A stretch of 54,575 nucleotides of DNA, taken from assembly GCA_041649275.1 (NCBI GenBank), contig JBAZNL010000011.1, positions 1 to 54,575 of the forward strand, given 5' to 3'. Below, in pieces: positions 7,569 through 15,523 of this stretch. The DNA comes from Candidatus Izemoplasmatales bacterium (GTDB lineage Bacteria > Bacillota_I > Bacilli_A > Izemoplasmatales > Hujiaoplasmataceae). The stretch's first letter is position 1. Every line of letters begins with the position of its first letter. A program made the translations under genes and the position numbers. Below the pieces are notes generated by a model. It had not been told where the DNA came from, made no database searches, and was given only the letters and a program-made list of their open reading frames with translations.

Positions 7569-9059
7569 ATGAAACGATGCGTAATGTTCCTGTCGATCGC
7601 GATGTTCGCGTTCGCGACGGCCGCATGCGGCGCCGCGACGTTGACGACGTCGACGACTTCCTTGCCGACGACGATTGCGGACACGACCGAGCCTACGACC
7701 GTGGCGTCCACATCGACGCTCGATCTCGTCATGGCGATCTCGAATCCATTCTACGTCGCGCTTTACATGAACGAACATCCGGACCGCTACGTCAACGTCA
7801 ACTTCGTCCTCTCCGCCGACACCGGCGGCGTCGCGGAGTGGCGCGTCGCGTCCGATCCCGAAGTCGTCGAGACCGCTTCGGCGATTCTGAAGACGATGAT
7901 GGTCGGGCGGCGGACAGTTCATGCATACGCTGCGACGATCGGCCCGCTCGTTCCCGGAGTGACGTACGAATACCGCGTCAAGAGCGCCGACGGCACGGAA
8001 TCCGATGAATGGCGGACCTACCGGTGCCCGGCGTCGGACATCACGGAATTCGCATTCGCATTCATGGCCGATCCGCAGGAGAACGACCAGATCGGCTACA
8101 TGGCTTTCGCGCATGCGTTTCTGAGCGTTCGCGCCGAAGCCGGCGTCGACGTCGATTTCGGCCTGTTCGTCGGCGACGTCGTGAACGACCACGACGATCG
8201 CACCCAGTGGCAGTCCTTCCTGCGCTACGCATCCGTCTTCGCGGTCGGGAAACCGATCGCGACGACGATCGGAAATCATGAGCATGGGGCGATTTCCGAG
8301 GATCGGATGGCATTCATGGAATATGACGGTTACACCCACCTTCCGACCAACGGACCGACCTACGGCGCGTTCGTCGAACTCGCGGACGACCGTCGCCCGG
8401 CGAACGTCGACCGCGGGAAGACGTACAGTTTCGACTACGGCGGCGTCCACTTCGTCGCCCTCGACACGGAGATCTTCTGCGACGGGACGACCGCATGCCT
8501 CGATCGCGACGAAGCCAACGTCGGGATCCTGCTCGACTGGCTCGAAACAGATCTGGCGGCGGCCGGAACCGACCGGATCATCGTCTTCATGCATCGCGGT
8601 CCCTATTCCGCCACCTACGACACGACCGCCGTCCGCGAAGCGCTCCCGGCGATCTTCGAGGAATACGGGGTCGATCTCGTCCTCTCGGGGCACGACCACC
8701 AGTATTCGCGCTCCGTCTATTCCGGCGGCGCCGCGGTCCTCTTCGGCCGCGCCGACGACTATCCGCTCGGAACCGTGTCGCTCCTCGGCCCCGGAGACGG
8801 AGCGGATTTCAACGACTATTCGTCCTCGATCGGACCGACCTACCTCGTCGGGAATACCGCCGGGACGAAATTCTACGACGCCGGCGACGCATCGGGGATC
8901 TTCCTCCAGTTCGTCTATGCCGGGAACAACCCGGTAATCCCGATCGTCACGGTGAAATCCGACTCGATCGAGGTCGTCTCCTATGTTCTGTACAAGAACA
9001 ATCCGACCGACATCGTGCCCTCGGGCGTCGGAATCCTCGAACGGTTCACGATCCGCTGA
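7569..9059 (+). CDS. Metallophosphoesterase lipoprotein (purple acid phosphatase-like)
   Basis: Start 7569 has AGGAGG at 7557-7562 and gives a 496-residue precursor with lipobox TAAC (Cys20) and a short Thr-rich linker. A fibronectin-III/PAP N-terminal-like domain follows (about 65-150; PGVTYEYRVKSADGT). The calcineurin-type metallophosphoesterase domain then shows a degenerate first motif (ADPQEND) near 165, GDVVND near 202, GNHEH near 235, a His in MHRG near 341 and GHDHQYSR near 374. This order is typical of purple acid phosphatase-like enzymes that cleave phosphomonoesters or diesters outside the cell. The substrate is unknown; phosphate release from nucleotides would suit the nuclease-rich surroundings. 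Converges on the slipin operon. Confidence 0.88.
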   Translation: MKRCVMFLSIAMFAFATAACGAATLTTSTTSLPTTIADTTEPTTVASTSTLDLVMAISNPFYVALYMNEHPDRYVNVNFVLSADTGGVAEWRVASDPEVVETASAILKTMMVGRRTVHAYAATIGPLVPGVTYEYRVKSADGTESDEWRTYRCPASDITEFAFAFMADPQENDQIGYMAFAHAFLSVRAEAGVDVDFGLFVGDVVNDHDDRTQWQSFLRYASVFAVGKPIATTIGNHEHGAISEDRMAFMEYDGYTHLPTNGPTYGAFVELADDRRPANVDRGKTYSFDYGGVHFVALDTEIFCDGTTACLDRDEANVGILLDWLETDLAAAGTDRIIVFMHRGPYSATYDTTAVREALPAIFEEYGVDLVLSGHDHQYSRSVYSGGAAVLFGRADDYPLGTVSLLGPGDGADFNDYSSSIGPTYLVGNTAGTKFYDAGDASGIFLQFVYAGNNPVIPIVTVKSDSIEVVSYVLYKNNPTDIVPSGVGILERFTIR

Positions 9060-9106
9060 CGGAACGAAGAGACGAACCGGCGCGGAGCCAACGGTCTCAG
9101 CATACG

Positions 9107-9146
9107 AAAAAAGCGGCTTCCGCAGGGTGCGGGAGCCGCTTTCGTC
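9107..9146. terminator. Bidirectional terminator between phosphatase and slipin genes
   Basis: AAGCGGCTTCCGC (9111-9123) pairs with GCGGGAGCCGCTT (9129-9141), with an A-run before and T-run after, serving both convergent genes. Confidence 0.85.
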
Positions 9147-9153
9147 GTGATGG

Positions 9154-10122
9154 TTACTTCTTTTCGGGTGCGGGCGGGTTCTTCAGGCTTTCGGCGACGC
9201 TGGTCGCGAGGCCGACGAGGCCCGCCATGTCGGACGGCACGATGATCTTGGTGGCCTGGCCTTCGGCGACCTTCTCCATCGCCTTGTAGGCTTCGATGGT
9301 GAGGAATTCCCTGGACGGATTGGCCTTGTTGATGAGTTCGACGCCCCGTGCGGTGGCTTCCTGGACCTTGAGGATCGCTTCGGCGCGCCCCTCCGCCTCG
9401 CGGATGGCGGCTTCCTTCTTCGCTTCGGCACGCAGGATGGCGGACAGTTTCTCGCCTTCGGCGTCGAGGATGGCGGCGGCTTTCTTGCCTTCGGCGATCA
9501 GGATCGATTCGCGGCGTTCGCGCTCGGCGCGCATCTGCTTCTCCATCGCCTCGCGGATTTCCTTCGGCGGGATGATGTTCTTGAGTTCGACGCGGTTGAT
9601 CTTGATGCCCCACGGGTCGGTGGCGACGTCGAGGATGCTGCGCATCTTCTCGTTGATGACGTCGCGGCTGGTGAGCGTCTGGTCGAGTTCGAGCTCGCCG
9701 ATGATGTTACGAAGGGTGGTGGCGGTGAGGTGTTCGATCAGCAGGCCGGGGTTGTCGGCGCCGTAGACGAACAGCTTGGCGTCGGTGATCTGCAGGAACA
9801 CGACGGTGTCGATCTGCATCGTGACGTTGTCCTTCGTGATCACGGCCTGCGGGACGAAGTCGAGGACCTGTTCCTTGAGCGTGATGACGTCGGCCATCTG
9901 GCCGCGGCTGTTGTAGGTCCGCTTGACGCGGTCGAAGAACGGCCAGAGGATGTGGATGCCGGAGTTCCAGGTGTCGTGGTATTTGCCGAGGCGTTCGATG
10001 ACGAGCTGGGTCGCCTGGGGAACGACGCGGATCCGGGTGCTGAAGTAGATGAGGCCGATGAGGACGACGACGATGAGAATCCACCAGCCTAAACCCATAT
10101 CGAGAAACAACGGTTGAAACAT
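9154..10122 (-). CDS. SPFH/band 7 (stomatin-like slipin) membrane protein
   Basis: The 322-residue protein has one N-terminal transmembrane segment (about 11-28), an SPFH domain (about 30-190: RVVPQATQLVIERLGKY, then FVPQAVITKDNVTMQIDT) and a long Ala/Glu-rich coiled coil (about 190-270). This is the QmcA/HflC-type stomatin family, which forms large oligomeric cages that organise membrane microdomains or protease access. AGGAGG lies directly upstream of the ATG. In this operon it is preceded by an NfeD protein; slipin-NfeD pairing is well known. An RDD protein lies between them. Annotated as slipin rather than HflC because no HflK or FtsH partner is nearby. Confidence 0.92.
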   Translation of the reverse strand: MFQPLFLDMGLGWWILIVVVLIGLIYFSTRIRVVPQATQLVIERLGKYHDTWNSGIHILWPFFDRVKRTYNSRGQMADVITLKEQVLDFVPQAVITKDNVTMQIDTVVFLQITDAKLFVYGADNPGLLIEHLTATTLRNIIGELELDQTLTSRDVINEKMRSILDVATDPWGIKINRVELKNIIPPKEIREAMEKQMRAERERRESILIAEGKKAAAILDAEGEKLSAILRAEAKKEAAIREAEGRAEAILKVQEATARGVELINKANPSREFLTIEAYKAMEKVAEGQATKIIVPSDMAGLVGLATSVAESLKNPPAPEKK

Positions 10123-10228
10123 GTCTTTTCCCTCCTAAGGAAACATTGTCTTGAATCGTTATGAGAATCAATCGCCGCCGGATTCCGGAGCGTGCGGCGC
10201 GGCGTGGGTCACTCCGGAGAATGATGGA

Positions 10229-10897
10229 TCAGTAGCCGTATCCGGTCTTGACGACCTGCATCTTGAGCATCAGGTCGCGGAACGTCGCCCGGCGTTTGGT
10301 GAAACTCATGAGAATCACGTCGATGAGGAGCGACAGGGCGAGCAGGATGGCGCCGGCGAACGGCGAAACCGAGAAGACGATGATGGTGAAGAAATACTTC
10401 AGGATGATGTCGTGGAAGAAGATCGAGAGCGGGTTGACGGGACCGGAGAGCTGGATCTGCATCAGACGTCTGCCGAGCGTCTTCGATCCGGTGGCGAGCG
10501 TATAGATGCCCATGAGGATCAGGATGCCGATCGAGTAGAAGTAGATGATGGTCATGTAGTATCCGGTGAGGACGTCGTTGAATGGCGCAATGTCGGCCGA
10601 GAACTGGGCGTCGATGAGCGCTTGCGCGACCGCATATTCGGTCGCGGCCGCGGTCTTGGCGGTCTCGTCGTCGCCCGCGAGTTCGAGGGCGGCCTGGTAG
10701 TCCGCATAGATGACGGCGAGGTCCTCGTCGCGAGCGGTGCGGACTTCCTGGTACTCGGCGTCGATCACGTCGTAGTTTTCGATGCGGTTCTGCAGGAGCG
10801 TGCGTCCGCCGATGAAGAAGACGGCGGTGACGACCGCGAAGACGAGGGCGAGGTCGACCAGGGAAGACAACGCCCGTTTCAGGAATCCGGCACTCAT
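10229..10897 (-). CDS. RDD-family membrane protein with extended loop
   Basis: The 222-residue protein starts MSAGFLKRALSSLVDLALV, a typical RDD N-terminal helix. It has transmembrane segments near 10-30, 110-133, 155-172 and 175-195, and the TLGRRLMQIQL motif between the second and third. An acidic, Ala-rich, probably helical insert (about residues 38-105) separates the first two segments, larger than in most RDD proteins. Its start overlaps the end of nfeD by 4 bases, so the two are coupled. Function unknown; likely works with NfeD and the slipin at the membrane. Confidence 0.8.
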   Translation of the reverse strand: MSAGFLKRALSSLVDLALVFAVVTAVFFIGGRTLLQNRIENYDVIDAEYQEVRTARDEDLAVIYADYQAALELAGDDETAKTAAATEYAVAQALIDAQFSADIAPFNDVLTGYYMTIIYFYSIGILILMGIYTLATGSKTLGRRLMQIQLSGPVNPLSIFFHDIILKYFFTIIVFSVSPFAGAILLALSLLIDVILMSFTKRRATFRDLMLKMQVVKTGYGY

Positions 10898-11355
10898 TGG
10901 AACTTGCGCACCACGAGTTTCACGCCGCTGATGGCGAGAACCTCGACCTTGGCTTCCGGTTCGAGAGTCTCGTTGGCGACGGCCGACCAGATCTTGCCTT
11001 CGATCCGGACTTCGCCGCGGTCGTCGGGCGTGATGCGTTTCAGTACGATCGCGGTCTTGCCGACGAGGGAGTCCGCGTTCGTCCGGACGTCGTTCTTCTT
11101 CAGATGGCGCTGGAGAATCGGGCGCAGCACGATCAGCATCGCGCCGGAGGTGACGATGAAGACGACGATCTGCGCGACCATCGACCCCGGCCGATCGCCG
11201 AAAATGGCGGCGATGATGAGGGCAAGCAGCGCACCGCCCGAGAACCAGATGCTGGTGAGATCCATCGAGAGCGCCTCGATGGCGGCGGCGAAGATGATGA
11301 TGGCGAACCAGACGATGACCATGATGTCACCCAAGGTCAACGACAACGTGTACAT
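10894..11355 (-). CDS. nfeD: NfeD-like membrane protein with C-terminal OB fold
   Basis: The 153-residue protein has membrane segments near 14-30, 38-52 and 62-78 and then a soluble OB-fold domain (about 90-150; LVGKTAIVLKRI, then KVEVLAISGVKLVV), the layout of short-form NfeD proteins without the protease domain. NfeD proteins are encoded next to slipins and are thought to bind or regulate them. An internal Met at residue 12 is an alternative start. It overlaps the RDD gene by 4 bases and begins 6 bases after the preceding gene ends. Confidence 0.85.
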   Translation of the reverse strand: MYTLSLTLGDIMVIVWFAIIIFAAAIEALSMDLTSIWFSGGALLALIIAAIFGDRPGSMVAQIVVFIVTSGAMLIVLRPILQRHLKKNDVRTNADSLVGKTAIVLKRITPDDRGEVRIEGKIWSAVANETLEPEAKVEVLAISGVKLVVRKFQ

Positions 11356-11361
11356 GGCGGA

Positions 11362-11745
11362 TTACCCCTCTCTGTGTTTCAAATCGATGATGAGCGCATG
11401 CTCCTTGTCGTTCCAGGAAGCCTCGAACTTGAAGGCCTGCCCCGGCTCGAACTTGAGCCCCGCGAGCGCCGCGGCCTCCTGCACGAACTGCTTGTTGCAG
11501 ATGCGGGAGTAGCTCGGCTTCACGGTGATGTTGTGCTGCTGCTCCTCGGGGATGTACCCGAGCGAGACTTCTTCCTTGGACACCGGCTTGACGGCGATCC
11601 GTTGCGATTCGCGATCCAAACCGAGCAGGACGACGTAGGCCGATTCGAAATACGAACTCGCCGATTTGTTCAGCGTGATGTTCGATTCGTAGATCGTCGC
11701 GATGTCGTCGAGCGGCTTTTTGGACGCCCATACGAAATTGGTCAT
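11362..11745 (-). CDS. Uncharacterised 127-residue protein, first gene of slipin operon
   Basis: Start 11745 (MTNFVWASKKPLDD) is chosen because GGAGG lies 8 bases before it; a longer version from 11781 would begin upstream of the promoter's -10 box. The protein is soluble with mixed alpha/beta character. The segment SLGYIPEEQQHNITVKPSYSR and the C-terminal FKFEASWNDKEHALIIDL could form a small beta-barrel. I do not recognise a family. It is transcribed with nfeD, RDD and slipin genes, divergently from ttcA. Confidence 0.75.
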   Translation of the reverse strand: MTNFVWASKKPLDDIATIYESNITLNKSASSYFESAYVVLLGLDRESQRIAVKPVSKEEVSLGYIPEEQQHNITVKPSYSRICNKQFVQEAAALAGLKFEPGQAFKFEASWNDKEHALIIDLKHREG

Positions 11746-11758
11746 GCTTGCAACCTCC

Positions 11759-11787
11759 ATTATAATACGTATTCCCCACACAACGAA
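11759..11787 (-). promoter_or_regulatory. Promoter of the slipin operon (minus strand)
   Basis: Reading the minus strand, TTCGTT (11787-11782), 17 bp, TATAAT (11764-11759). It lies immediately upstream of the GGAGG of the first gene. Confidence 0.55.
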
Positions 11788-11860
11788 TTATATCAGTTTA
11801 CATTCGAATTATCAAGAATTATTTAAAATTATTTTCAATCACACAAGGTGGTTTGGACGA

Positions 11861-11889
11861 TTTACAAGAAGCCTCGTTTCCTGTATAAT
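11861..11889 (+). promoter_or_regulatory. Promoter of ttcA-like gene
   Basis: TTTACA at 11861-11866, 17 bp, TATAAT at 11884-11889, followed by GGAGGTGA at 11902-11909 and ATG at 11915. Confidence 0.75.
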
Positions 11890-11914
11890 GGATACATTCC
11901 CGGAGGTGAGACCG

Positions 11915-12730
11915 ATGCGTGTATTCTCTTTTCGCGACGTCGTCGAGCGCAGCATCACGAAGACGTTCAAGGGTCCGCTCTATTCCAAGTTCGTCGAAGC
12001 AATATGCCTGTACCATCTCGTCGAACCGGGCGACCGGATCGCCGTCGCCCTCTCCGGCGGGAAGGACTCGCTTCTGCTCGCGAAGCTGTTTCAGGAGTAC
12101 CGCCGTCACGGCAATGTCGAGTTCGAGATGGTCTTTCTGACCATGGATCCGGGCTATTCGCCGGAAAAGCTGGAAAAACACAAGGAAACCTGTGAAAGGC
12201 TCGGGATCGACGTCGCCGTCGAGCCTTCGGCGATCTTCAAGGTCACCGAGGAATACGCCAAAGAGGATCCGTGCTTCCTGTGCGCCCGGATGCGCAGGGG
12301 CGTCCTCTATAAACTCGCACGCAAGTACGGATGCAACAAGCTCGCGCTCGGGCACCACTTCGACGACGTGATCGAGACGACGCTCCTGAACATGTTCTAT
12401 GCGGGAACCTTCAAGACGATGCTTCCGAAGATCCGCTCGGAAAACTATCCGGAGATCGAACTGATCCGGCCGATGTACCTGGTCAAGGAGCACGACATCG
12501 TCCGCTTCATGAACTATCACAAGCTCGAGGCGATGAACTGCGGCTGCCGCTTCATCCTCACCAAGACCGATTCGAAGCGCGGCGAGATCAAGAACCTGAT
12601 CGCATCGCTCCGGAAAGTGTACATGAACATCGACATCAACATCTTCCGAAGCGCCGAGAACGTCAATCTCAACGGAGTTCTGGGGTATCGGAACGAAGAC
12701 GACGAGAGGACCTTTCTCGACGACTACTGA
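11915..12730 (+). CDS. ttcA: TtcA-type tRNA sulfurtransferase (PP-loop ATPase)
   Basis: Start 11915 follows GGAGGTGA; the product has 271 residues. The PP-loop SGGKDS at about 47-52 binds ATP to adenylate the target cytidine. CFLC near 120-123 and the NCGCR cysteines near 208 correspond to the three-cysteine iron-sulfur site of TtcA, which makes 2-thiocytidine-32 in tRNA. GHHFDDVIETTLLNMFYAG is also typical. Paralogous PP-loop enzymes that thiolate other tRNA positions share parts of this pattern, so exact specificity is inferred. Single-gene unit with its own promoter and a shared terminator. Confidence 0.85.
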   Translation: MRVFSFRDVVERSITKTFKGPLYSKFVEAICLYHLVEPGDRIAVALSGGKDSLLLAKLFQEYRRHGNVEFEMVFLTMDPGYSPEKLEKHKETCERLGIDVAVEPSAIFKVTEEYAKEDPCFLCARMRRGVLYKLARKYGCNKLALGHHFDDVIETTLLNMFYAGTFKTMLPKIRSENYPEIELIRPMYLVKEHDIVRFMNYHKLEAMNCGCRFILTKTDSKRGEIKNLIASLRKVYMNIDINIFRSAENVNLNGVLGYRNEDDERTFLDDY

Positions 12731-12761
12731 GATGATACCGCATTTCGATGATGCGCATGTG

Positions 12762-12808
12762 ATCGAATGAAAATCCGGACCCGCCGCTGGTCCGGATTTT
12801 CATTCGAT
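12762..12808. terminator. Perfect bidirectional terminator between ttcA and mnmE
   Basis: A perfect 20 bp inverted repeat: 12762-12781 pairs with 12789-12808 around a 7-base loop. A and T runs inside the arms serve both directions. Confidence 0.88.
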
Positions 12809-12830
12809 TGCGCTTCGTAGGACTTGATGA

Positions 12831-12846
12831 CGTTTCACGTGAAACA
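12831..12846. promoter_or_regulatory. parS-like ParB binding site
   Basis: CGTTTCACGTGAAACA matches the Bacillota parS consensus TGTTTCACGTGAAACA at 15 of 16 positions, with the 14 bp palindrome GTTTCACGTGAAAC intact. It lies just outside the 3' end of mnmE, a gene commonly found near the replication origin and the parAB genes. ParB binding is predicted, not shown. Confidence 0.75.
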
Positions 12847-12848
12847 TG

Positions 12849-14198
12849 TCACTTGCCGAGGCAGAACCGCGAGAAGAGCGTTTCGATCAGCAGATCGCTT
12901 CCGGATTCCCCCGTGATTTCGCCAAGGGATTCCCAGGCTCTGCGGATGTCGAGTTCGATCATGTCCACCGGTCGATGCGCGGCGCATGCGTCGAGCGCAT
13001 CGCGGAGGGCGGTTGCCGCTTCCTTGAGTTTCCCGATGTGGCGGGCGTTCGCGACGATCGTCTCGCCGGATGCCACGACGGCCTCGTCGACGAACAGGCG
13101 CCGTACTTCGCGCTCCAGTTCGGCGATGCCGGTTCCGTCCTTCGCGGAAACGTCGATCATCCTGTCGACGCCCTCCGGCGTCCGTTTGCCCAGGTCGACC
13201 TTGTTCCCGACGACGATCCTGGGTTTGTTTCGCGTCACCTCGAGAAGCTGCCGGTCTGTCTCGGTGAACGATGCGCTCTGATCGAGCACCAGGATCACCA
13301 GATCCGCCTCCGCCATCGCCTTGCGGCTGCGGGCGATGCCGATGCTTTCGACGACATCCGTCGTTTCGCGGATGCCGGCGGTATCGATCAGCCTCAGGGT
13401 GATTCCCCCCAGATTCAGTTCCCCTTCGACCAGATCGCGGGTCGTTCCCGAGATCTCCGTGACGATCGCCTTCTCTTCCTTCAGGAGGATATTGAGGAGG
13501 CTCGACTTGCCGACGTTCGGCTTTCCGACGATAACCGCCCTGACCCCTTCGCGGATGACCTTCCCGGTCTCCGCCTTGGAGAGGATGTCGGCGATCCGCG
13601 CCGCCATGTCGGTCAGTCTTGGCGCCAGTACGGCGTCGGTCATCACGACGACGTCGTCATATTCGGGATAGTCGATGTTCACTTCGATGGCTGCGACAAC
13701 ATCGAGGATCTCCTTCTGCAGACCCGCGACAAGCACGGATACGCGACCGTCGAGGCCCTGATGGGCAAGGCGGAGCTGAGCATCGGTCCTGGCGTTGATG
13801 AGATCCATCACGCTTTCCGCCTGCGAAAGGTCGATGCGGCCGTTCAGATACGCCCTGCGGGTGAACTCGCCCGGTTCCGCCGCCCGGCAGCCCTTCGAGA
13901 CGAGAAGCGAGACGATCTTTTCCGGAATGAGGAAGCCCCCGTGGGTACTGATTTCGACGACGTTCTCGGCGGTGAAGGACTTCGGTTCCCGGAACACGCT
14001 GACGAGCACCTCGTCCACGACGAAGCCGTCGTCCACGATGTGGCCGTAAGCGACGCTGTGGCTCGGTACATCGTTCAGATCGCGGCCGCGGAAAACCGAG
14101 GCGACCGCCGCGATGGCGTCGTCGCCGGATACCCGGATGACGTTGATGGCGCTGGTCCCGCGAAGCGTCGCGATCCCGACGATGGTATCGTAGAGCAT
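12849..14198 (-). CDS. mnmE: tRNA modification GTPase MnmE
   Basis: Start 14198 (MLYDTIVGIATLRG) is preferred because GGTGA lies 5 bases upstream; an ATG two codons earlier is possible. The 449-residue protein has the N-terminal formyl-THF-binding domain, central helical domain, and an inserted G domain with GKPNVGKSS (G1), a TRD switch, DTAGIRET (G3) and NKVD (G4). It ends in the essential CLGK motif (family C(I/L)GK). With MnmG it installs the aminomethyl-type modification at wobble uridine 34. No mnmG is adjacent here. The parS-like site lies directly after its stop. Confidence 0.96.
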   Translation of the reverse strand: MLYDTIVGIATLRGTSAINVIRVSGDDAIAAVASVFRGRDLNDVPSHSVAYGHIVDDGFVVDEVLVSVFREPKSFTAENVVEISTHGGFLIPEKIVSLLVSKGCRAAEPGEFTRRAYLNGRIDLSQAESVMDLINARTDAQLRLAHQGLDGRVSVLVAGLQKEILDVVAAIEVNIDYPEYDDVVVMTDAVLAPRLTDMAARIADILSKAETGKVIREGVRAVIVGKPNVGKSSLLNILLKEEKAIVTEISGTTRDLVEGELNLGGITLRLIDTAGIRETTDVVESIGIARSRKAMAEADLVILVLDQSASFTETDRQLLEVTRNKPRIVVGNKVDLGKRTPEGVDRMIDVSAKDGTGIAELEREVRRLFVDEAVVASGETIVANARHIGKLKEAATALRDALDACAAHRPVDMIELDIRRAWESLGEITGESGSDLLIETLFSRFCLGK

Positions 14199-14241
14199 GG
14201 GCATCACCGTAAATATTCTATCATAACGGGGGTGCATATTG

Positions 14242-14247
14242 TATAAT
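14242..14247 (+). promoter_or_regulatory. Candidate -10 box for the 14267 gene
   Basis: TATAAT 20 bases upstream of the ATG; divergent from mnmE. No convincing -35. Confidence 0.45.
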
Positions 14248-14266
14248 ACTTGAGGGTGATGACATC

Positions 14267-14746
14267 ATGAATCAGAAACGTCTGAAGTCTTGGAAATTCT
14301 ATCTCGCGCTTTATGCGCTCGCGCTCGCCGCGCTCGGCGGCGTGGCTCTGTATAAGCATTTCGCGGGTACGTATGAGACCGCCGACCTGTGGAACGCGAT
14401 CCTGTTCCCGATCATCTTCGCCGTCTTCATGTTCCTGTCCGACTACATCATGCAGAGACTGCAGGACAAGAAGCAGAAGACGAATTATGAAGGGCTGTAT
14501 CTGGACGCGATCGCGGAACGGATGCGCAACTCGGAATTGTTCCTGATCGAGGATTTCCGTCGTCTCAAGGAGAGTCCGCGCTTCCAGGAAGCGCTCAAAT
14601 ACGGATTCTACCTGACGCAGAACGGTGAAAGCGAGAAGTTTTCGATCGCCCGGCTTGAAAGGCGGTTCGAACCCCGCAGTCTCGAGGCGAAGGCGATGCC
14701 ATTCGTGATCGCGCAAGTGCGCGAGAAACTGTCCGAGAAAAGGTGA
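14267..14746 (+). CDS. Uncharacterised two-helix membrane protein
   Basis: The 159-residue protein has two transmembrane segments (about 9-29 and 41-60) followed by a cytoplasmic, charged helical domain (61-159; ERRFEPRSLEAKAMPFVIAQVREKL). GAGGGTGA precedes the start. I recognise no family. It stands between mnmE and the Enzyme I-like gene, each with its own -10 box. Confidence 0.7.
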   Translation: MNQKRLKSWKFYLALYALALAALGGVALYKHFAGTYETADLWNAILFPIIFAVFMFLSDYIMQRLQDKKQKTNYEGLYLDAIAERMRNSELFLIEDFRRLKESPRFQEALKYGFYLTQNGESEKFSIARLERRFEPRSLEAKAMPFVIAQVREKLSEKR

Positions 14747-14775
14747 TCGCGGTACTCAAAGAGCCGCGAATCGAG

Positions 14776-14781
14776 TATAAT
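14776..14781 (+). promoter_or_regulatory. Candidate -10 box upstream of the Enzyme I-like/dnaX cluster
   Basis: TATAAT 22 bases before the GGGAGTGG ribosome binding site and ATG at 14804. Possibly the main promoter for the genes up to recR, which are tightly spaced with no terminator between them. Confidence 0.45.
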
Positions 14782-14803
14782 ATGATGTACGGGAGTGGAC
14801 AGA

Positions 14804-15496
14804 ATGCGTGTTGTGAAGGGATTGGGAATCCATCGAGGAATCGCTTCCGGCATCGTCTTCCGCTATCGACCGGCCCGTGGTTCCGAACCTCTTTTTGATT
14901 TAAATATAAATCAAAAGGAAGCCTTGGATAACGCGATTCGACGCAGTGTCGAAGAACTCGAGAAAGACGTCGAGGAAAGCGATCCGGCCCATGGCGACGC
15001 GGTCAGGATGGTCTTTGAGTCGCACAAGCTCATGGTGTGCGATCCGATCCTGCTCGACGACGTCTACGCCCGCATCGAACGCGGTGAATCGGCCTTTCGC
15101 GCCTATCGGGGAGCGGCCGAAGACATCGTCGCCAGATTCAGCGTGTTGACAAACGCATACATGCGCAATCGCGTCATCGACATCATCGACGCCACGGACC
15201 GCGTCCTGCATGCGCTCGTTGCGGCGCAGTATGAACGCGAATTCGACTTCGCCGAACCGCGCATCATCGTCATGGACCAGATGCGTCCGTCCGTGATCCG
15301 CAACTGCCACAAACCCCATGTCGTCGGCTTCGTTGCGGAAACGGGGGCGTACGACCAGCATTCCTCGATGATCGCCCGCGTCAAGGAACTGCCGGGAGTC
15401 ATCGTGCCCGACGTTCTGCGAACGTTGAACGACGGCGATCGCGTCGTCGTCGACGGCGATGCAGGAACCGTCACCGTCCTCGACGACGACCGCTGA
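14804..15496 (+). CDS. Stand-alone N-terminal domain of PTS Enzyme I (phosphohistidine domain protein)
   Basis: Start 14804 has GGGAGTGG upstream. The 230 residues align with the first part of Enzyme I: KGLGIHRGIASG at the N-terminus, then a helical HPr-binding-like subdomain (VFESHKLMVCDPILLDDV, then RVIDIIDATDRVLHAL), then the mobile phosphohistidine domain with GAYDQHSSMIARVKELPGV. His186 corresponds to the active His189 of E. coli Enzyme I. The C-terminal PEP-binding barrel (about 330 residues) is absent: the frame ends with TGA and dnaX begins 27 bases later. No HPr or EII gene is visible in the window. It may accept phosphate from a separate PEP-binding partner, or be a regulatory decoy; either is inference. 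Confidence 0.78.
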   Translation: MRVVKGLGIHRGIASGIVFRYRPARGSEPLFDLNINQKEALDNAIRRSVEELEKDVEESDPAHGDAVRMVFESHKLMVCDPILLDDVYARIERGESAFRAYRGAAEDIVARFSVLTNAYMRNRVIDIIDATDRVLHALVAAQYEREFDFAEPRIIVMDQMRPSVIRNCHKPHVVGFVAETGAYDQHSSMIARVKELPGVIVPDVLRTLNDGDRVVVDGDAGTVTVLDDDR

Positions 15497-15523
15497 AGAA
15501 AATCCACGAAAGGAGAACGACCG

